From: Tupaia tana
Taxonomy: Eukaryota > Chordata > Mammalia > Scandentia > Tupaiidae
Direction of reading: 5' to 3'
Assembly (NCBI GenBank): GCA_026018925.1
Contig: JAKSZU010000004.1
Span: forward strand, 107,788,498 to 107,852,497
DNA: 64,000 nt
The notes below the pieces were generated by a model that had not been told where the DNA came from, made no database searches, and saw only the letters and a list, made by a program, of their open reading frames with translations. Shown here piece by piece: positions 52,165 through 62,460 of the stretch. Position numbers and translations under genes: made by a program. The first letter of the stretch is position 1. The number at the start of each line of letters is the position of its first letter.

Positions 52165-52821
52165 GACGGGTCTTGTTTTACAGTGAAAAGAAGAAACAAA
52201 TTTCAGTTCTTCTGTTCATATATAAGCTTCCATTAGAGAGAGGGAGCTTCCACTCGCTGGCACAGGATGAAAGAAGGATCACCCTTGTGTGGGAGGCAGG
52301 CAGGTGTTGTGTGTGTACGTGTTACAGCTTTTATCTATACTTCTCTTCCAGTTTGTCCACACAGAAAAAATGAGAGCTAGGCAAAATACGAAGTAGTATT
52401 CCCTCACTATTCTCTGCCCTATTTGATAAGTAGTATCTTGTTGTCAGCTACATCATAATTTGGGGAAGTGTCAGATAAAATAATCCTTTAATCCCAACTA
52501 ATGTAGGTACTTAATATTGATTTACAAGAGAGAGCTGCTGTTAACTTATATATTTGATATTGACTTTACAAAATGTGATGCAATGAAGAGAAACATAAAA
52601 TTTTCCATCATTTAATCATCATTACTTACTCTATTAAACTATTTTATGCTGTCTTGAAATTTGCAGAAATCCAAAGTGCTAATTCAGGAATGTAAAGTTC
52701 ATTGATTTCTCTTTCTTCTTATCTACATATAAATTTGAAATAAAGGAAAGATTTCAGACAGTTGTATAAATGATTTCTGCTAATTTTGCATTTTTTTTAA
52801 GTATTTAAAAATTTATTTCTG
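52165..52821. other. Unclassified sequence
   Basis: No repeat or gene recognised; AT-rich in its second half. Confidence 0.4.
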
Positions 52822-53008
52822 GGGGCCAGTGGGTTGTGTGGTGGTTAGGGTGCTGAACTCACTCATATGTGGCTGACTGAGGTCTGAGTCCCAGACCTGG
52901 CAACTTGCTTTCTCACTTTCCCTCTCTCTCTCTGTCTGGGGCGCACGTGTGTCTTATAGCAAATTTAAAAATAATAATGATAAATAAAATTACATAAATA
53001 ATTATTTT
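52822..53008 (+). mobile_element. A-short SINE with CTTATAGCAAAT end
   Basis: GGGGCCAGTGGGTTGTGTGG head, TGTCTTATAGCAAATTTAAA tail. The head contains a small ACTCACTCATATG change. Confidence 0.88.
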
Positions 53009-53072
53009 AAAATATTGTATTTCTTCTGTGAGTGAGAGAGAGAGAGCAAAAGACAGCACCGCCAATAAGTTC

Positions 53073-53319
53073 TTTTTTTTTTAGAGGTTTTTGCTATAGT
53101 GCGCGTGTGCTCGCCAGACAGAGAGAGACAGAAAGTGAGAAATCACCCCCCAGAGGCGGATGGCCATGCCGCAATCCCTTCTCCTCCGTTCTCCTCTTGG
53201 GATCTTGGGCACGCACGTGTACGTGCCTGGCGTGAGTTTAAGCCACTGGGTCCGGGACGCGAATTGCGGTCAACTACATGGGAGTCCAGCAACATAACCA
53301 TTATGCTAACTGCTGGTCC
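53073..53319 (-). mobile_element. A-young SINE
   Basis: CAATARGTTCTT flanks both sides (53061-53072, 53320-53331). AGTGCGCGTGTGCTCGCCAG, GGCACGCACGTGTACGTGCC, GACGCGAATTGCGG. Confidence 0.94.
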
Positions 53320-53331
53320 CAATAGGTTCTT

Positions 53332-53512
53332 GATTCCACAATCCACCTCCAGCCTCAGACAGCCCTGCATCATGGGCAAATAAATACATGACCTATGTAC
53401 TCAAGGAGGTCTCTGGATATGAACCTGGAGCCTTCTCAGGTAGGTCAGCCTCACAGAACATCATGTTTCACTGCTGCAGCACCATCTATCCCCTGATTTT
53501 AAGGGGCCAGGT
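53332..53512 (-). mobile_element. Family C chimeric SINE, partial
   Basis: GATTCCACAATCCACCTCCA with GCCTCAGACAGCCCTGCATC (antisense of the 7SL-like block), TGGATATGAACCTGGAGCC, CAGAACATCATGTTTCACTG and CAGCACCATCTATCCCC. Confidence 0.55.
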
Positions 53513-54205
53513 ATTTGAATACAGGAATTTATAAGAAAATGCATAGAATTTTGGAGGTAGAAAGGTTCTCAGATGTCTCTGTGGTCCAACCCTTTCCTGA
53601 GGCATGAATTTCTTTCCTTAAAAATAATGGTCTGAAAATACTTCACTCTGTATGTGAAGACATAGCCTCAACTTAATGTTCATTAGAAAAAATAAGCAAA
53701 AAGAAAAGAAAATCTGCCATGTGCACCCTCCTGGCTCTTTCCTCTTTCTTAGATATAGTGAGATGATTCCATGTGCCAGGCATCCAGGCATTGATGCTCC
53801 CCTCAAGACACTCAGATCCCACTTGCAGATTCTTACCAGTAAACAAAGAGTTATGAGAACAGCATGCAAGGGGACCAAAAGAATTAATAATTAATTTTGC
53901 CTGGAAGTCAGAAAGGAATTTCAGCTGGATTTAGCCAATGAAAGGAGACAGAAAGATACTTCTGGTAGAGTACATACCAGTCCCTAGACAGGAAAGCGCA
54001 GGGCACACTTGGGAAGTACGAGTTCAGCACAGAGGCAGCAATAAGAAACGAGTATGGGCACATAGCCTGGGGATAGAGTTTGAAAGTCCAATATGCCATG
54101 CAAAGGCATTTGAACATTATCCAAACACAAAGCTTTGAAATACCTATCCTAAAGCAAGAGATCCACAAGATGCATTTGGCTTTGAGGGATACAACTGTAT
54201 GTGGT
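53513..54205. other. Mostly unclassified; old repeat remnants likely
   Basis: GGTCCAACCCTTTCCTGAGG near 53,580 and AGTTTGAAAGTCCAATATGC further on have the look of old mammal-wide repeats. Not firm. Confidence 0.35.
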
Positions 54206-54463
54206 TTTTTTTCCTCATTTCTTTAGTTTGATATAGGGCGTGTGCACTCTCTGGGGAGAGACAGAGAAAGAGAGAGAAAGTGAGAACTCACTTCCTATGG
54301 GGGTTGGCCATACCACATTTCTTTTCCTCCATTCTCTCGGCATTTGGGGCATGCATGCACATGCACCCAGCATGTTTTTGAGCCACCTGGTGGTCTGGGA
54401 CTCAAACCTCGAAGTCAACCATGTGGGATCCAGCCACTTTAACCTACACACCGCCTGCTGACC
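54206..54463 (-). mobile_element. A-long SINE
   Basis: TTGATATAGGGCGTGTGCAC, CACATTTCTTTTCCTCCATT, GGGGCATGCATGCACATGCA and a head ending CCGCCTGCTGACCC. Confidence 0.88.
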
Positions 54464-54734
54464 CACATCTGTTTATATTTCAGAATGAGGCCATACTAGG
54501 GGCTTGGAAGTTGATGCAATTGTCCAGACAAGAGACGAAGATATCGTGAGCAGTGATTTAAAATGACCATTACACACCTGTCTTTCTCATCAACACACAC
54601 AGAGGGTCTATGTTAAAGTAGTACACTTGAGGATTTGGTGGTCAAGTGGCTGTGGGGATAAAGGAGAAGAAAACATTCTCTGGCTAAGGAGAATGTGTAG
54701 GTGGTGATGCCCTTCACTTAGATGAGAAGTTAAG
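54464..54734. other. Unclassified sequence before the HAL1-like element
   Basis: GATGCAATTGTCCAGACAAG at about 54,510 resembles the same ancient repeat as 9,545-10,340; the rest is unassigned. Confidence 0.35.
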
Positions 54735-55058
54735 GAGAGAAGCCGGGCCTTCAGGAGAAGGTTCCACATGGCGCCAGCGAACTAGATTTTTCAGGGAATG
54801 AAGATTTTCTACTGATAATTCAGCCTCCAACAAACGAGCTAGCGACGGATCTAAGAGCACTGTAGCTAAATATCCAAATACTAATAGGGTTAAAATATTC
54901 CCCAATATCTACTGAATCTGCTGCACCAGCGATCACAACAGAACGGCAAAGAGATTCTAGATCACCTCTGTCTGCTTGCTCCTGAACATTTAGACTGAAC
55001 TTCAAGAATTTGAAAGAAACAGACCATCCATCAGATGACAAGAAATCACCGCTGCATC

Positions 55059-56037
55059 ATGAGAAATATGGGAAAACGAGAAAATACCTCTCCTCCAAGG
55101 GAAAAGAGTAACTCTTCTTCACCCACAAGCAGTTCGGTGGAAATCATGGAAATGTCTGATAAGGAATTTAGAGCATTCATAATGTCGAAGCTAACAGAGA
55201 TAGAATAGAAGAGAGATAATGAACTGCTAAAGAGAAAGGAGAAAGAAGTTGACGAGTTCCAGGAGATGAAGAAATTCTTGCAAGATCTAAAAGAGGAATT
55301 ACACACTTTACAAAAGACTCAAACGGAACTGCTAGAGATGAAGTCTATAATACAAGAAGTCAAAATCTCCCTTGAAAGTATTAAAAGCAGACTAGATCAT
55401 TCAGAAAATAGAATCTCAGATGTAGAAGAGAAAATGGCTGGCTTAGAAAAGTCCACCACGAAGACTGAGAAAATGGCTCAAAAATTTGAGAATGATATGC
55501 AAGAAGTACTGGATACCATCAAACGTCCAAATATCCAGATAATTGGCATTCCAGAAGGTGAAGAGACCCATAAGGGCATTGATAATCTATTCCATGAAAT
55601 CCTGCAAGAAAACTTTCCAAACCTAGAGAGGCATTCGAAGATCCAGTCCCAGGAAATACAAAGGACCCCAAATAGAATCACCCCAAGAAGATCTTCTCCA
55701 AGACACATTATAGCCAGGTTGACCAAAACCACAGACAAAGACAAGATACTAAGATTGGCAAGAGAAAAACATCAAGTTACCTATAAAGGACATCCCATCA
55801 GGCTAACAGCAGATCTCTCTTCGGAAACAATGCGAGTGAGGAGAGAATGGGAAAATATATTCAAAGTGTTACAAGAGAAGCAATTTCAGCCAAGAATACT
55901 GTACCCAGACAAGATTATCTTTCAGGTGGGAAGAAAAGACAAGAACATTCTCAGATAAACAAAACCTGAAAGAATTTACCAGCTCCAGACCAGATCTCCA
56001 AGAAGTTCTCAAGGGTGTGCTATATCAGGAAAATTAA
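55059..56037 (+). pseudogene. L1/HAL1 ORF1 (ORF1p-like), two lesions
   Basis: The reading frame begins MRNMGKRENTSPP at 55,059 and shows an acidic/basic coiled-coil-like N-terminal half (repeated E, K and L; DHSENRISDVEEKM), then IQIIGIPEGEE, NLFHEILQENFPNL, SPRHIIARLTKT, LRLAREKHQVTYKGHPIRL, MRVRREWENIFKVL and FQPRILYPDKI, in the order of the L1 ORF1 RRM and C-terminal domains. There is one in-frame TAG at 55,206 (codon 50). One extra A near 55,945 shifts the frame, so translation stops at 55,958 instead of the expected 56,037. The longest uninterrupted piece starts at the ATG at 55,266 and encodes 230 residues. Apart from these two changes the frame is open, implying a recent insertion. Confidence 0.88.
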
Positions 56038-56576
56038 AAACAGACACATGGAAATAAGAGTCCAAAAACTAAGAAAGTGGCCAACTTAATCATAGGGACA
56101 AGTCTGGAGTTGAATATTATATCCCAGAATTTAATCAGGAAAATTGAACCAGAACAGAAGATAAAAGTACATGAGACTGATAGGTTCATGCACCTACCAT
56201 TTGAACAGAATCCTAACCTGTTTCCTGGCTTTAAGCAAAGTTCCTTGGCATTTCTTTGATTTAAGTTAAAACTGGTTTTCTTAGTAGTAATGAGTGAACT
56301 CATCATTGAAAGTAGTTAGATTATGTAGGAAATTGTGTGATCAATGCAATGTGGGTGGGAAGGGAATGAAGGACAATTGTGGACACTGGAGGTGGTGTGA
56401 GAGGAGGGTGGGAAGGGACAGAGGGTCAGAAAGAGGGGTGGAAATATTTCTAGGAACTAGAAATGGAAAATTTTTTGTAATGTGCATGATTGAGTCACTA
56501 TACAGTGTGTACTGGATGGGAGATCGCATTTTGTGTGCTGTGATGATGCTTAGGGAAGGGATGTAAATTGAGTTAC
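56038..56576 (+). mobile_element. 3' UTR of the HAL1-like element
   Basis: Runs from CAGACACATGGAAATAAGAG to GTAAATTGAGTTACAAAA. It replaces the expected ORF1-ORF2 spacer and ORF2. The second half is purine-rich (GAGGAGGGTGGGAAGGGACA) like many L1 3' UTRs. Confidence 0.75.
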
Positions 56577-56734
56577 AAAAAAAAAAAAAAAGTTTCAGGA
56601 AAAAAAATATATCTATTCAATGACTGCAGTAGGATATGTAGCCCCAGCTAGGTGCTACTTTATAGGATGCATAAAGTTAGACTTGTGTTCATGGAAATGT
56701 GTATGTCACCTGTGTTTGCTATGAGGGTATTTGG

Positions 56735-57056
56735 ATTGATTAGAGTCTTTGGTGATTCAATAAAATGTGGGGGGAAAACAGTATAGAAAGCAAACATAGA
56801 TACCAGAGACAGTGTGGGAGGAGAGTGGGAAATGATAGAGGGTAAGAGATAGGGAATCAAGGATGGGGATAAAAAAAGCTAAACATACAGAAAACAAGAA
56901 ATGGAAGATCATCTGCTGACAATAACATGTTTGTTGATGTGCTTGATTGAGACAATATACAGTGTACTCTGGATGGAAAATCTCATTTTGTATGCTGTAA
57001 TGATGTTCAGTGAATGAATACAAATAAATAAATTGAAATAAAATTTAAAAAAAGAA
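56735..57056 (+). repeat. Second, related 3' UTR copy
   Basis: CAGTGTGGGAGGAGAGTGGG, GATTGAGACAATATACAGTG, TGGATGGAAAATCTCATTTT and TATGCTGTAATGATGTTCAG align with 56,319-56,577 of the upstream element (GATTGAGTCACTATACAGTG, TGTGCTGTGATGATGCTTAG). It ends in its own AAATAAATAAATTG / AAAA tail. About 145 bp of unassigned sequence separates the copies. Confidence 0.8.
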
Positions 57057-57059
57057 GAT

Positions 57060-57585
57060 AAGGAGGAAGTACGAGAGGGGAATAGTGAGTTCAGTCGCCT
57101 TCCAGTTGGCTTAGAAAGTTTAGATATGATGAACATCTGTAGAATGCTTTACCCTTATTTGCTTTCTCTTGACAGCTCCTGACCCATCCACACAGCTACT
57201 GCAAGACTTTCTTTTTTTTACCTGATTCCATCCCTGGCCCATTGTCCCCATCCCCATTCAACCTGAGTCCATGGTCCAGGAAGAAGCAGCACTCTTGATG
57301 ATAGCTTACTCTTGACTTGAGCTCTGTTCTGAGTCATTCGTATTGCTAACAGCATTTTGTACTTCTGTGATCAACTGCAGTTGGTGGGTCGGTGTAAGTG
57401 TTTGGCAACATATATCAGTAAAAAAATTACAGTAATTTCAGCAAATATGGAATTATTTTTCTCATGTAAACAGGAAGCCCAGAAGTGAGTGGGGTTTTCA
57501 AGGAAGTCATCAAGTAGCCCAAGCCATTTCTAGTTTCCTGTTCTATCCTCCATAACAGCATCTTTCTTTCTCATGGACCGAGATG

Positions 57586-57590
<5 letters not shown>
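57060..57590. other. Unclassified sequence
   Basis: No firm family; GGAAGCCCAGAAGTGAGTGG near 57,470 may be an old DNA transposon fragment. Confidence 0.35.

Positions 57591-57621
<31 letters not shown>
57591..57621. repeat. (TG)n microsatellite
   Basis: About 15 TG units at the tail side of the following SINE. Confidence 0.93.
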
Positions 57622-57623
<2 letters not shown>

Positions 57624-57888
57624 GTTTAAAGGTTTTACTTCCATAGAGCATGTGCCATTCACTGGAGAGAAATAGTGAGAGAGAAAATGAGAAATCACCC
57701 CCCAGGGGGGATGACCACTCTGCAATCCCTTATTCTCCATTCTCCTCTTGGGATTTTGGGCACACACACACACACACACACATATGCACATACTAAGCAG
57801 AATTTTCAAGCCATCCAGGTCCAGGACTTGTACCGTGGTTGGCCATGTGAAAGTCCAATGCCTTAACCACGATGCCACCTACTGACCC
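57622..57888 (-). mobile_element. A-long SINE
   Basis: CACCCCCCAGGGGGGATGAC, GGGCACACACACACACACAC (CA expansion to 57,782) and a head ending CCACCTACTGACCC. Confidence 0.9.
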
Positions 57889-58244
57889 TGAAGATGGCTA
57901 TTTTATCTCCAGTTATTAAGTATATGTCCCAGGATTAAAAACAAAAAGAAAAGAAAACAAAAAAATAAATGAATAAAGAGAAGGGCAAAAGGTACCTGCC
58001 TGCCAAATCTGTCCATTTTAAGCACTAAAAAAAATAATAGTTTCCCCAGAAGTTCAATCCAAGAAATTTATTTTTATTCCTCATTGCACCAAACTTATAG
58101 CACATGATCACACCTGAATACAAGGATGTCTAAGAGATTAAGTTATTGCATTGGGCACATTGATATCAAAATAATTTGTGATTTTTAAGGAAGAATGTGT
58201 GTTGGGGTATACAATTAGCTGGGCCTACCAGTCACATTTCCAAT
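57889..58244. other. No feature recognised
   Basis: AT-rich, unclassified. Confidence 0.35.
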
Positions 58245-58421
58245 CTCTCTTTTTAAAAATTATTTATTTAATTTTATTTATTCATTAATTTATTTAAATT
58301 TGACCAGAGAGAGACAGAGAGAGAGAAAGTGAGAAAGCAAGCCACCAGGCCTGGGACTCAAACCGTGGTTGGCCATGTGGGAGTGTCCAATGCCTTAACC
58401 ACCATGCCACCTGCTGGTCAC
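58245..58421 (-). mobile_element. A-short SINE
   Basis: TTTTAAAAATTATTTATTTA, GAGAAAGCAAGCCACCAGGC and CCACCTGCTGGTCA; CACATTTCC occurs before and after. Confidence 0.92.
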
Positions 58422-58467
58422 CCACATTTCCTCTTAAATTTAGAAAATAGAATGCATTTTATAGGCA

Positions 58468-58660
58468 TTTTTTTTATTAATCTTTTTCAATTTTTTTTTT
58501 TTGCCAGAGATTGTGTGCACTCACCGGAAAGAGACACAGAAAGACAGAAAAAGAAAAAAGAGAAAGCACCACCCCCTCCATGGGCCATGATCATACAACT
58601 AGGCCTTCTACTCCATTTCTTCCTCCTTTGGGGGTTTTGGGCACACACACACATACACAA

Positions 58661-58691
<31 letters not shown>

Positions 58692-58790
58692 CATGTCGGG
58701 TGTATTTCTCAAGATTCTAGGTCCAGGACTTAAACTGGATAGTCAGCCATGTGGGATCCAGTCTCCTTAACCACTAAGCCTTGGCAGGCC
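58468..58790 (-). mobile_element. A-long SINE, diverged
   Basis: TTTGCCAGAGATTGTGTGCA, CCCCCTCCATGGGCCATGAT, a CA-rich expansion at 58,640-58,692 and a head ending CCTTGGCAGGCC. Same older subtype as 31,637 and 46,660. Confidence 0.8.
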
Positions 58791-58799
58791 TCAACCTTA

Positions 58800-58972
58800 C
58801 CTTTTTTTCTTTTCTTTTCTTTTCTTTTCTTTTCTGTTCTGTTCTGTTCTGTTCTGTTCTGTTCTGTTCTGTTCTGTTCTCTCTGTTCTCTCCTCTCCTC
58901 TCCTCTCCCCTCTCCTCCCCTCCCCCCTTCCCTTCCCTTTCTTTTCCTTTCCTTTTTTTCTTTTCTTTTTTT
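58800..58972. repeat. Polypyrimidine tract with (TTTTC)n and (GTTCT)n arrays
   Basis: About six TTTTC units, about ten GTTCT units, then CTCTC, CCCTCTCCT and CCTTTT stretches; almost purely pyrimidine apart from the G of the GTTCT array. Confidence 0.95.
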
Positions 58973-59206
58973 TTAAAAGTTTATTTATTTATTTATTTCA
59001 TGAGAGGGAGACAAAGAAAGAGGGAGAAAGAGACTAGCACCTCCAATGGGGTCCTCATGCCATGATCCACCCTCGGCCTCAGCCAGCCGGGATCACAGCA
59101 TACATACTTACCTGGCCTGTGAAAACAGACTTCGGGAGGGAACCAGGGCCTTCCATGTGGGTTCAGCATCACAGAGCATTGTACGATGCTGTGCCACTGT
59201 CTGGCC
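58973..59206 (-). mobile_element. Family C chimeric SINE, best-preserved copy
   Basis: Minus strand: GGGGCCAGACAGTGGCACAG head, CCACATGGAAGGCCCTGGTT, CAGGCCAGGTAAGTATGTAT, GCTGTGATCCCGGCTGGCTG, AGGCCGAGGGTGGATCATGG, CT block and TCATGAAATAAATAAATAAA. ATCCCGGCTGGCTGAGGC and GGATCATGGCATGAGGACCC correspond to 7SL (TAGTCCCAGCT ... GGCTGAGGC ... GGAGGATC). Confidence 0.8.
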
Positions 59207-59540
59207 CCTCTGTTGATCTTGTAAATATGTTAGAACTAGAAATGGAGGAAAGAAGACTGAAGGCCCCTCAGGGAAGAGAGTGACATGAGAATGAGAGTCT
59301 AACCTGTTTTCTTCTCCTTCAAGTGCCCCTCTAATGTTTTCTTCCTCTCTCTTCTTCTTATCCCTTAGACAGAGAAAAGAAGTGCTCAGGGCTCCAAGAT
59401 AACAGAATCCAGTGGGGTTAGACTTGAGGGCACCAGAGAAGCCTGGACTGGCAGTACTGGGCACACTGGAGTAGGCTAAATCTCACCCCCTGACTGACTG
59501 GAGCAGGGGAGACTTACGGTAACACAGGCAGTCAGGACAC
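59207..59540. other. No feature recognised
   Basis: Unclassified; no coding signal. Confidence 0.4.
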
Positions 59541-59544
59541 CCTA

Positions 59545-60098
59545 GGTCAGGGGTCCTCCCTACTCTTAGTTCCAAGTGCTCCCAATTCCTCACCCCTTCC
59601 TTTGCAGTGTGACTTTGTAACTACCACTTAGAAGATATGGTGTAGGTGGTGTCAGTGTCTCAACTCTTGAATCTAGGCTGGCCCTGGGACTTGTGTTGGT
59701 TGGAAGAACATAGTAGGTGTATGTCAGTTCTAAACCCAGGACTCAAAAGACATTATAATCTTTCATTTTATCTCTTGGAACCCCATCTTTCCCATGTAAA
59801 GAGGTCTGAGCTAGATGGATGGATGATGAGAAATGCAAGTCCCAATCACTGCAGCTGTCCTGGTTTAGAGCTAGCCAAATGTCAGACATGGGGGTGAGGC
59901 CCTTGAAGACCAGGCAGGGGCCAGCCGACCCTCTAGCTGTCTTAATGAGCCCAGCTCAATTCAGTTAATAATGGCCTCACTCAGCACAACCACCCAGCTC
60001 CTCTATGGAGTTAAAAGCAATAAAAAACAGTTATAGGTTTAAGCCCATAGTTTGGAACTGGTTTGGTGCAAAACAAAAGCTATCGCAACAACTGAGAC
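59545..60098 (+). mobile_element. MLT1-like MaLR LTR
   Basis: TTTGCAGTGTGACTTTGTAA, CTCTTGGAACCCCATCTTTC, CCAAATGTCAGACATGGGGG, TTAAAAGCAATAAAAAACAG and TTTAAGCCCATAGTTTGGAA follow the MLT1 order, including the TTTAAGCCACTAAGTTTTGG-type end. Highly diverged. Confidence 0.65.
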
Positions 60099-60414
60099 TC
60101 CCTAACATAAAGTTTACTTTTGGAAACTCTACAACTATCTCAACAGTTCATATGTAGTGTATTTATACTGCAAGATAAATTGCATTAGTCAAATCTGAAC
60201 CAGAACAGTCTCAACTGAAAGGAAGTTTGGTTTGGAGGATAGAAAAGAGAAACTATGCCAGCAGGCCACTACATGGAAGGGCCACAAGATTAGAAACCAT
60301 GGAGGAAGGGTATAATTTTATTAGCGGTTTACAAGGCAGAGAAGGACAAAAGGAAAATCATAAAGCCCTAGAAGAAACCACCCAAGAGTAATGGTAAGAA
60401 CTAGAAAATTAGTC
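60099..60414. other. No feature recognised
   Basis: Unclassified sequence between an LTR and a MIR. Confidence 0.35.
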
Positions 60415-60640
60415 CTTATTGAACATTGTTCCTTATCAGGCATTGTACTAAATGCTTAATATTCATCATGATCTGATTTCAACCTAATCACAATCTTAAA
60501 AGGTGGGTAAATGAGGCTTTAGACAAGTTGACTTACTTGGCCAAGGTCACCAGACTGTGAGTTCCAGACCTGGATTTTGTTTGATCTCTGAGCACAGGGC
60601 TCTGCCATCCATCTTGTGTGTGCACCTGGGACTCTGGTGG
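60415..60640 (+). mobile_element. MIR
   Basis: ATTGAACATTGTTCCTTATC, GGCATTGTACTAAATGCTTA, CAACCTAATCACAATCTTAA and TTGGCCAAGGTCACCAGACT match the MIR consensus closely in order. Confidence 0.85.
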
Positions 60641-60918
60641 TAGTTGCCGGGCTGTGTGACTGAACATCTTTTCTGCACTCTGACCACACATGATAAATAT
60701 TTAAGTTGCTAAGTCAGGACTTCCTGTTACCTTGTCAACCTTAGTTTGTCAGAATTCATTCTAGTCTTACCAGCACAAGCTGGTCTGGAGTCTAGGGTGT
60801 TCTCATTGCTCCACTATCCTCTGCTTTCACAGATGGAGAAGATGAAAGAAGGGATTACAAAACAAAACAAAAAACAAACATACAAAAGAGTTGTTTCCCA
60901 GAATTTCAACCCAAGAAG

Positions 60919-61163
60919 TACTTTTTTTCCCTCTATAGGGTGTGTGTGGTCACCAGAGAGAGACAGAAAGAGAGAGTTGAGAAGGTACCCTTCCATAGCA
61001 GGCGACCATGCTGCAGTCCTTTCTTCTCCATTCTTATCTTGGATTTGGGGCATACACCAACATGTTTCCAGAATGTTTTCCAAGCCACCGGGTCCAATAT
61101 TTAAACGGAGCAGTTGGCCATATGAGATTCAGCTACCTTAACCACCATGCCACCTGTTGGCCG
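60919..61163 (-). mobile_element. A-long SINE
   Basis: CTCTATAGGGTGTGTGTGGT, GCAGTCCTTTCTTCTCCATT, CCAAGCCACCGGGTCC and a head ending CCACCTGTTGGCCG. Confidence 0.87.
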
Positions 61164-61324
61164 CTGATGTCTCTCTCAGCAAGGTTATTAGATTACACTG
61201 ACACGCACAGGCACACACATGCACTCACACAACCACTATACATGCCTGTGAGACGATTTCCTTGACTTCGCTACACGTATGTTGTACTTTTCAGTGGTCA
61301 ATCAGATCATTCCTGGTAATGGTG

Positions 61325-61432
61325 TGGTAGAGGGCATGCATTGGCTTTGGAGTGATATTTGTTGAGCCCTGGTTCCTTCCTCTGGGATGTGGGAATGGTA
61401 ACATTTATCTCATGAGGGATGCCTTCTCCAAC
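61325..61432 (+). mobile_element. MIR fragment with internal loss
   Basis: AGAGGGCATGCATTGGCTTT, GGAGTGATATTTG and GTGGGAATGGTAACATTTAT, CTCATGAGG follow MIR text (GAGCATGGGCTTTGGAGTCA ... TGGGGATAATAATACCTACC). Confidence 0.55.
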
Positions 61433-61584
61433 TCAACAAGAGGCAACCCCACATATTCCCTTGGCAAAACCAACATTCACATGTAGATGCTGATTCTTTT
61501 TTCTCTTTCTCTATCCACTAGTGAGTCCTATTAACTTCACCTCTGAAAAACATCCTGACTGAATCATTTCGTCCACATGTCAGG

Positions 61585-62460
61585 TACTCTCTGTCCTTCT
61601 CCAGGTTTCGTCATTTTTGGCCTAAGCTACAGCAATCGTTTCCGAAGTATCCCTCCTGCTTTTACTGTCTCCCTTCCTCCCCTGCAATCCGTTCTCTGCA
61701 TTGAGGAAAGGAATATTTTAGAACAAAAGCCAGAGGAGACTGCTGCCCTGTTTGAAACTCCCCAGGCCTTTCATCCTCGTTAACCTAAAACTTATCTTCC
61801 TCTTTGGCCTCGGTTTTATGCCACTGTCCTCTCTTGCCTCGTGGCTTTACTCCGTGTCCCTCAAGCATTCTGGGCACACGTGTCTTCGCTCTGAGCCACA
61901 GGACTGGCCTGTTCTCTGCCCAGCCTCCCCTGACCTAGTCCTTATTCAGGTAACAGTGTGCATGTCCTTCCTCGGCATGCCCCGCACAGCTAGTTGTCCC
62001 AAAGTCTTCCTGGTCACTTTGAACTACACACCTCTGGACTTCATTTCCTTTTTAATCTTTTAGTTTTGCTATAGGGAACACAAGCTCACTGAAGAGACAC
62101 AGAACGAGAGAGAGCAAAAGTGAGAAATCACAACCAAGGAGGCGGCCGTGCTGCAATCCCATCTCCTCAGTTCTTCTCTCGAGATTCTGGGCACGCATGC
62201 ACACGTGCTCAGCATGTTTCTCAAGTGGCTGGCTTGGGACTCAAGCTGCGGAGTCAGTCATGTGGGATCCAGTCGGCTCCATTTTCTTTATGAAACTTAT
62301 CATTCCCCGATGTTTGCTTCTCGCTGCATTCATGTGTTTCTCTCACTAGAACGTAAGTTCCATGAGACCAGAGACCGGGTCTGGCATTGCACTGCTGTCG
62401 TGTTTGCTAGTGGCTAGAAAGTACTGAGCATATACCATGTCGTTGATAAATCCTTGTCAG
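61585..62460 (+). mobile_element. L2 3' region, interrupted by a SINE
   Basis: CACTAGAACGTAAGTTCCAT, GAGACCAGAGACCGGGTCTG and GTACTGAGCATATACCATGT at the right match the L2 end. Pyrimidine-rich upstream text (CCTCTTGCCTCGTGGCTTTA, AAGTCTTCCTGGTCACTTTG) fits upstream L2. SINE at 62,062. Confidence 0.65.
62062..62280 (-). mobile_element. A-long SINE, head partly lost
   Basis: TTTGCTATAGGGAACACAAG, GCAATCCCATCTCCTCAGTT, GGCACGCATGCACACGTGCT; the sequence stops at GTGGGATCCAGTCGGCTCC without the usual head end, so it is 5' truncated. Confidence 0.85.

Larger units (their letters stand above)
54735..56590 (+). mobile_element. HAL1-like (ORF1-only) L1 derivative, near full length
   Basis: About 320 bp of 5' UTR (GGTTCCACATGGCGCCAGCG near its start) precede an L1 ORF1 frame from ATG 55,059 to about 56,037. 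A distinct 3' UTR of about 540 bp and an A tail at 56,577-56,590 follow. No ORF2 or reverse transcriptase is present. HAL1 elements are L1 derivatives with only ORF1, the RNA-binding nucleic-acid chaperone protein, and depend on L1 for reverse transcription. Divergence looks low compared with the L1 remnants elsewhere. Confidence 0.8.

Noticed and set aside
55266-55958. A clean 230-codon frame that might be called a gene
   Set aside because: It is the 3' part of an L1/HAL1 ORF1 whose true start at 55,059 lies upstream of a stop codon; it belongs to a mobile element.
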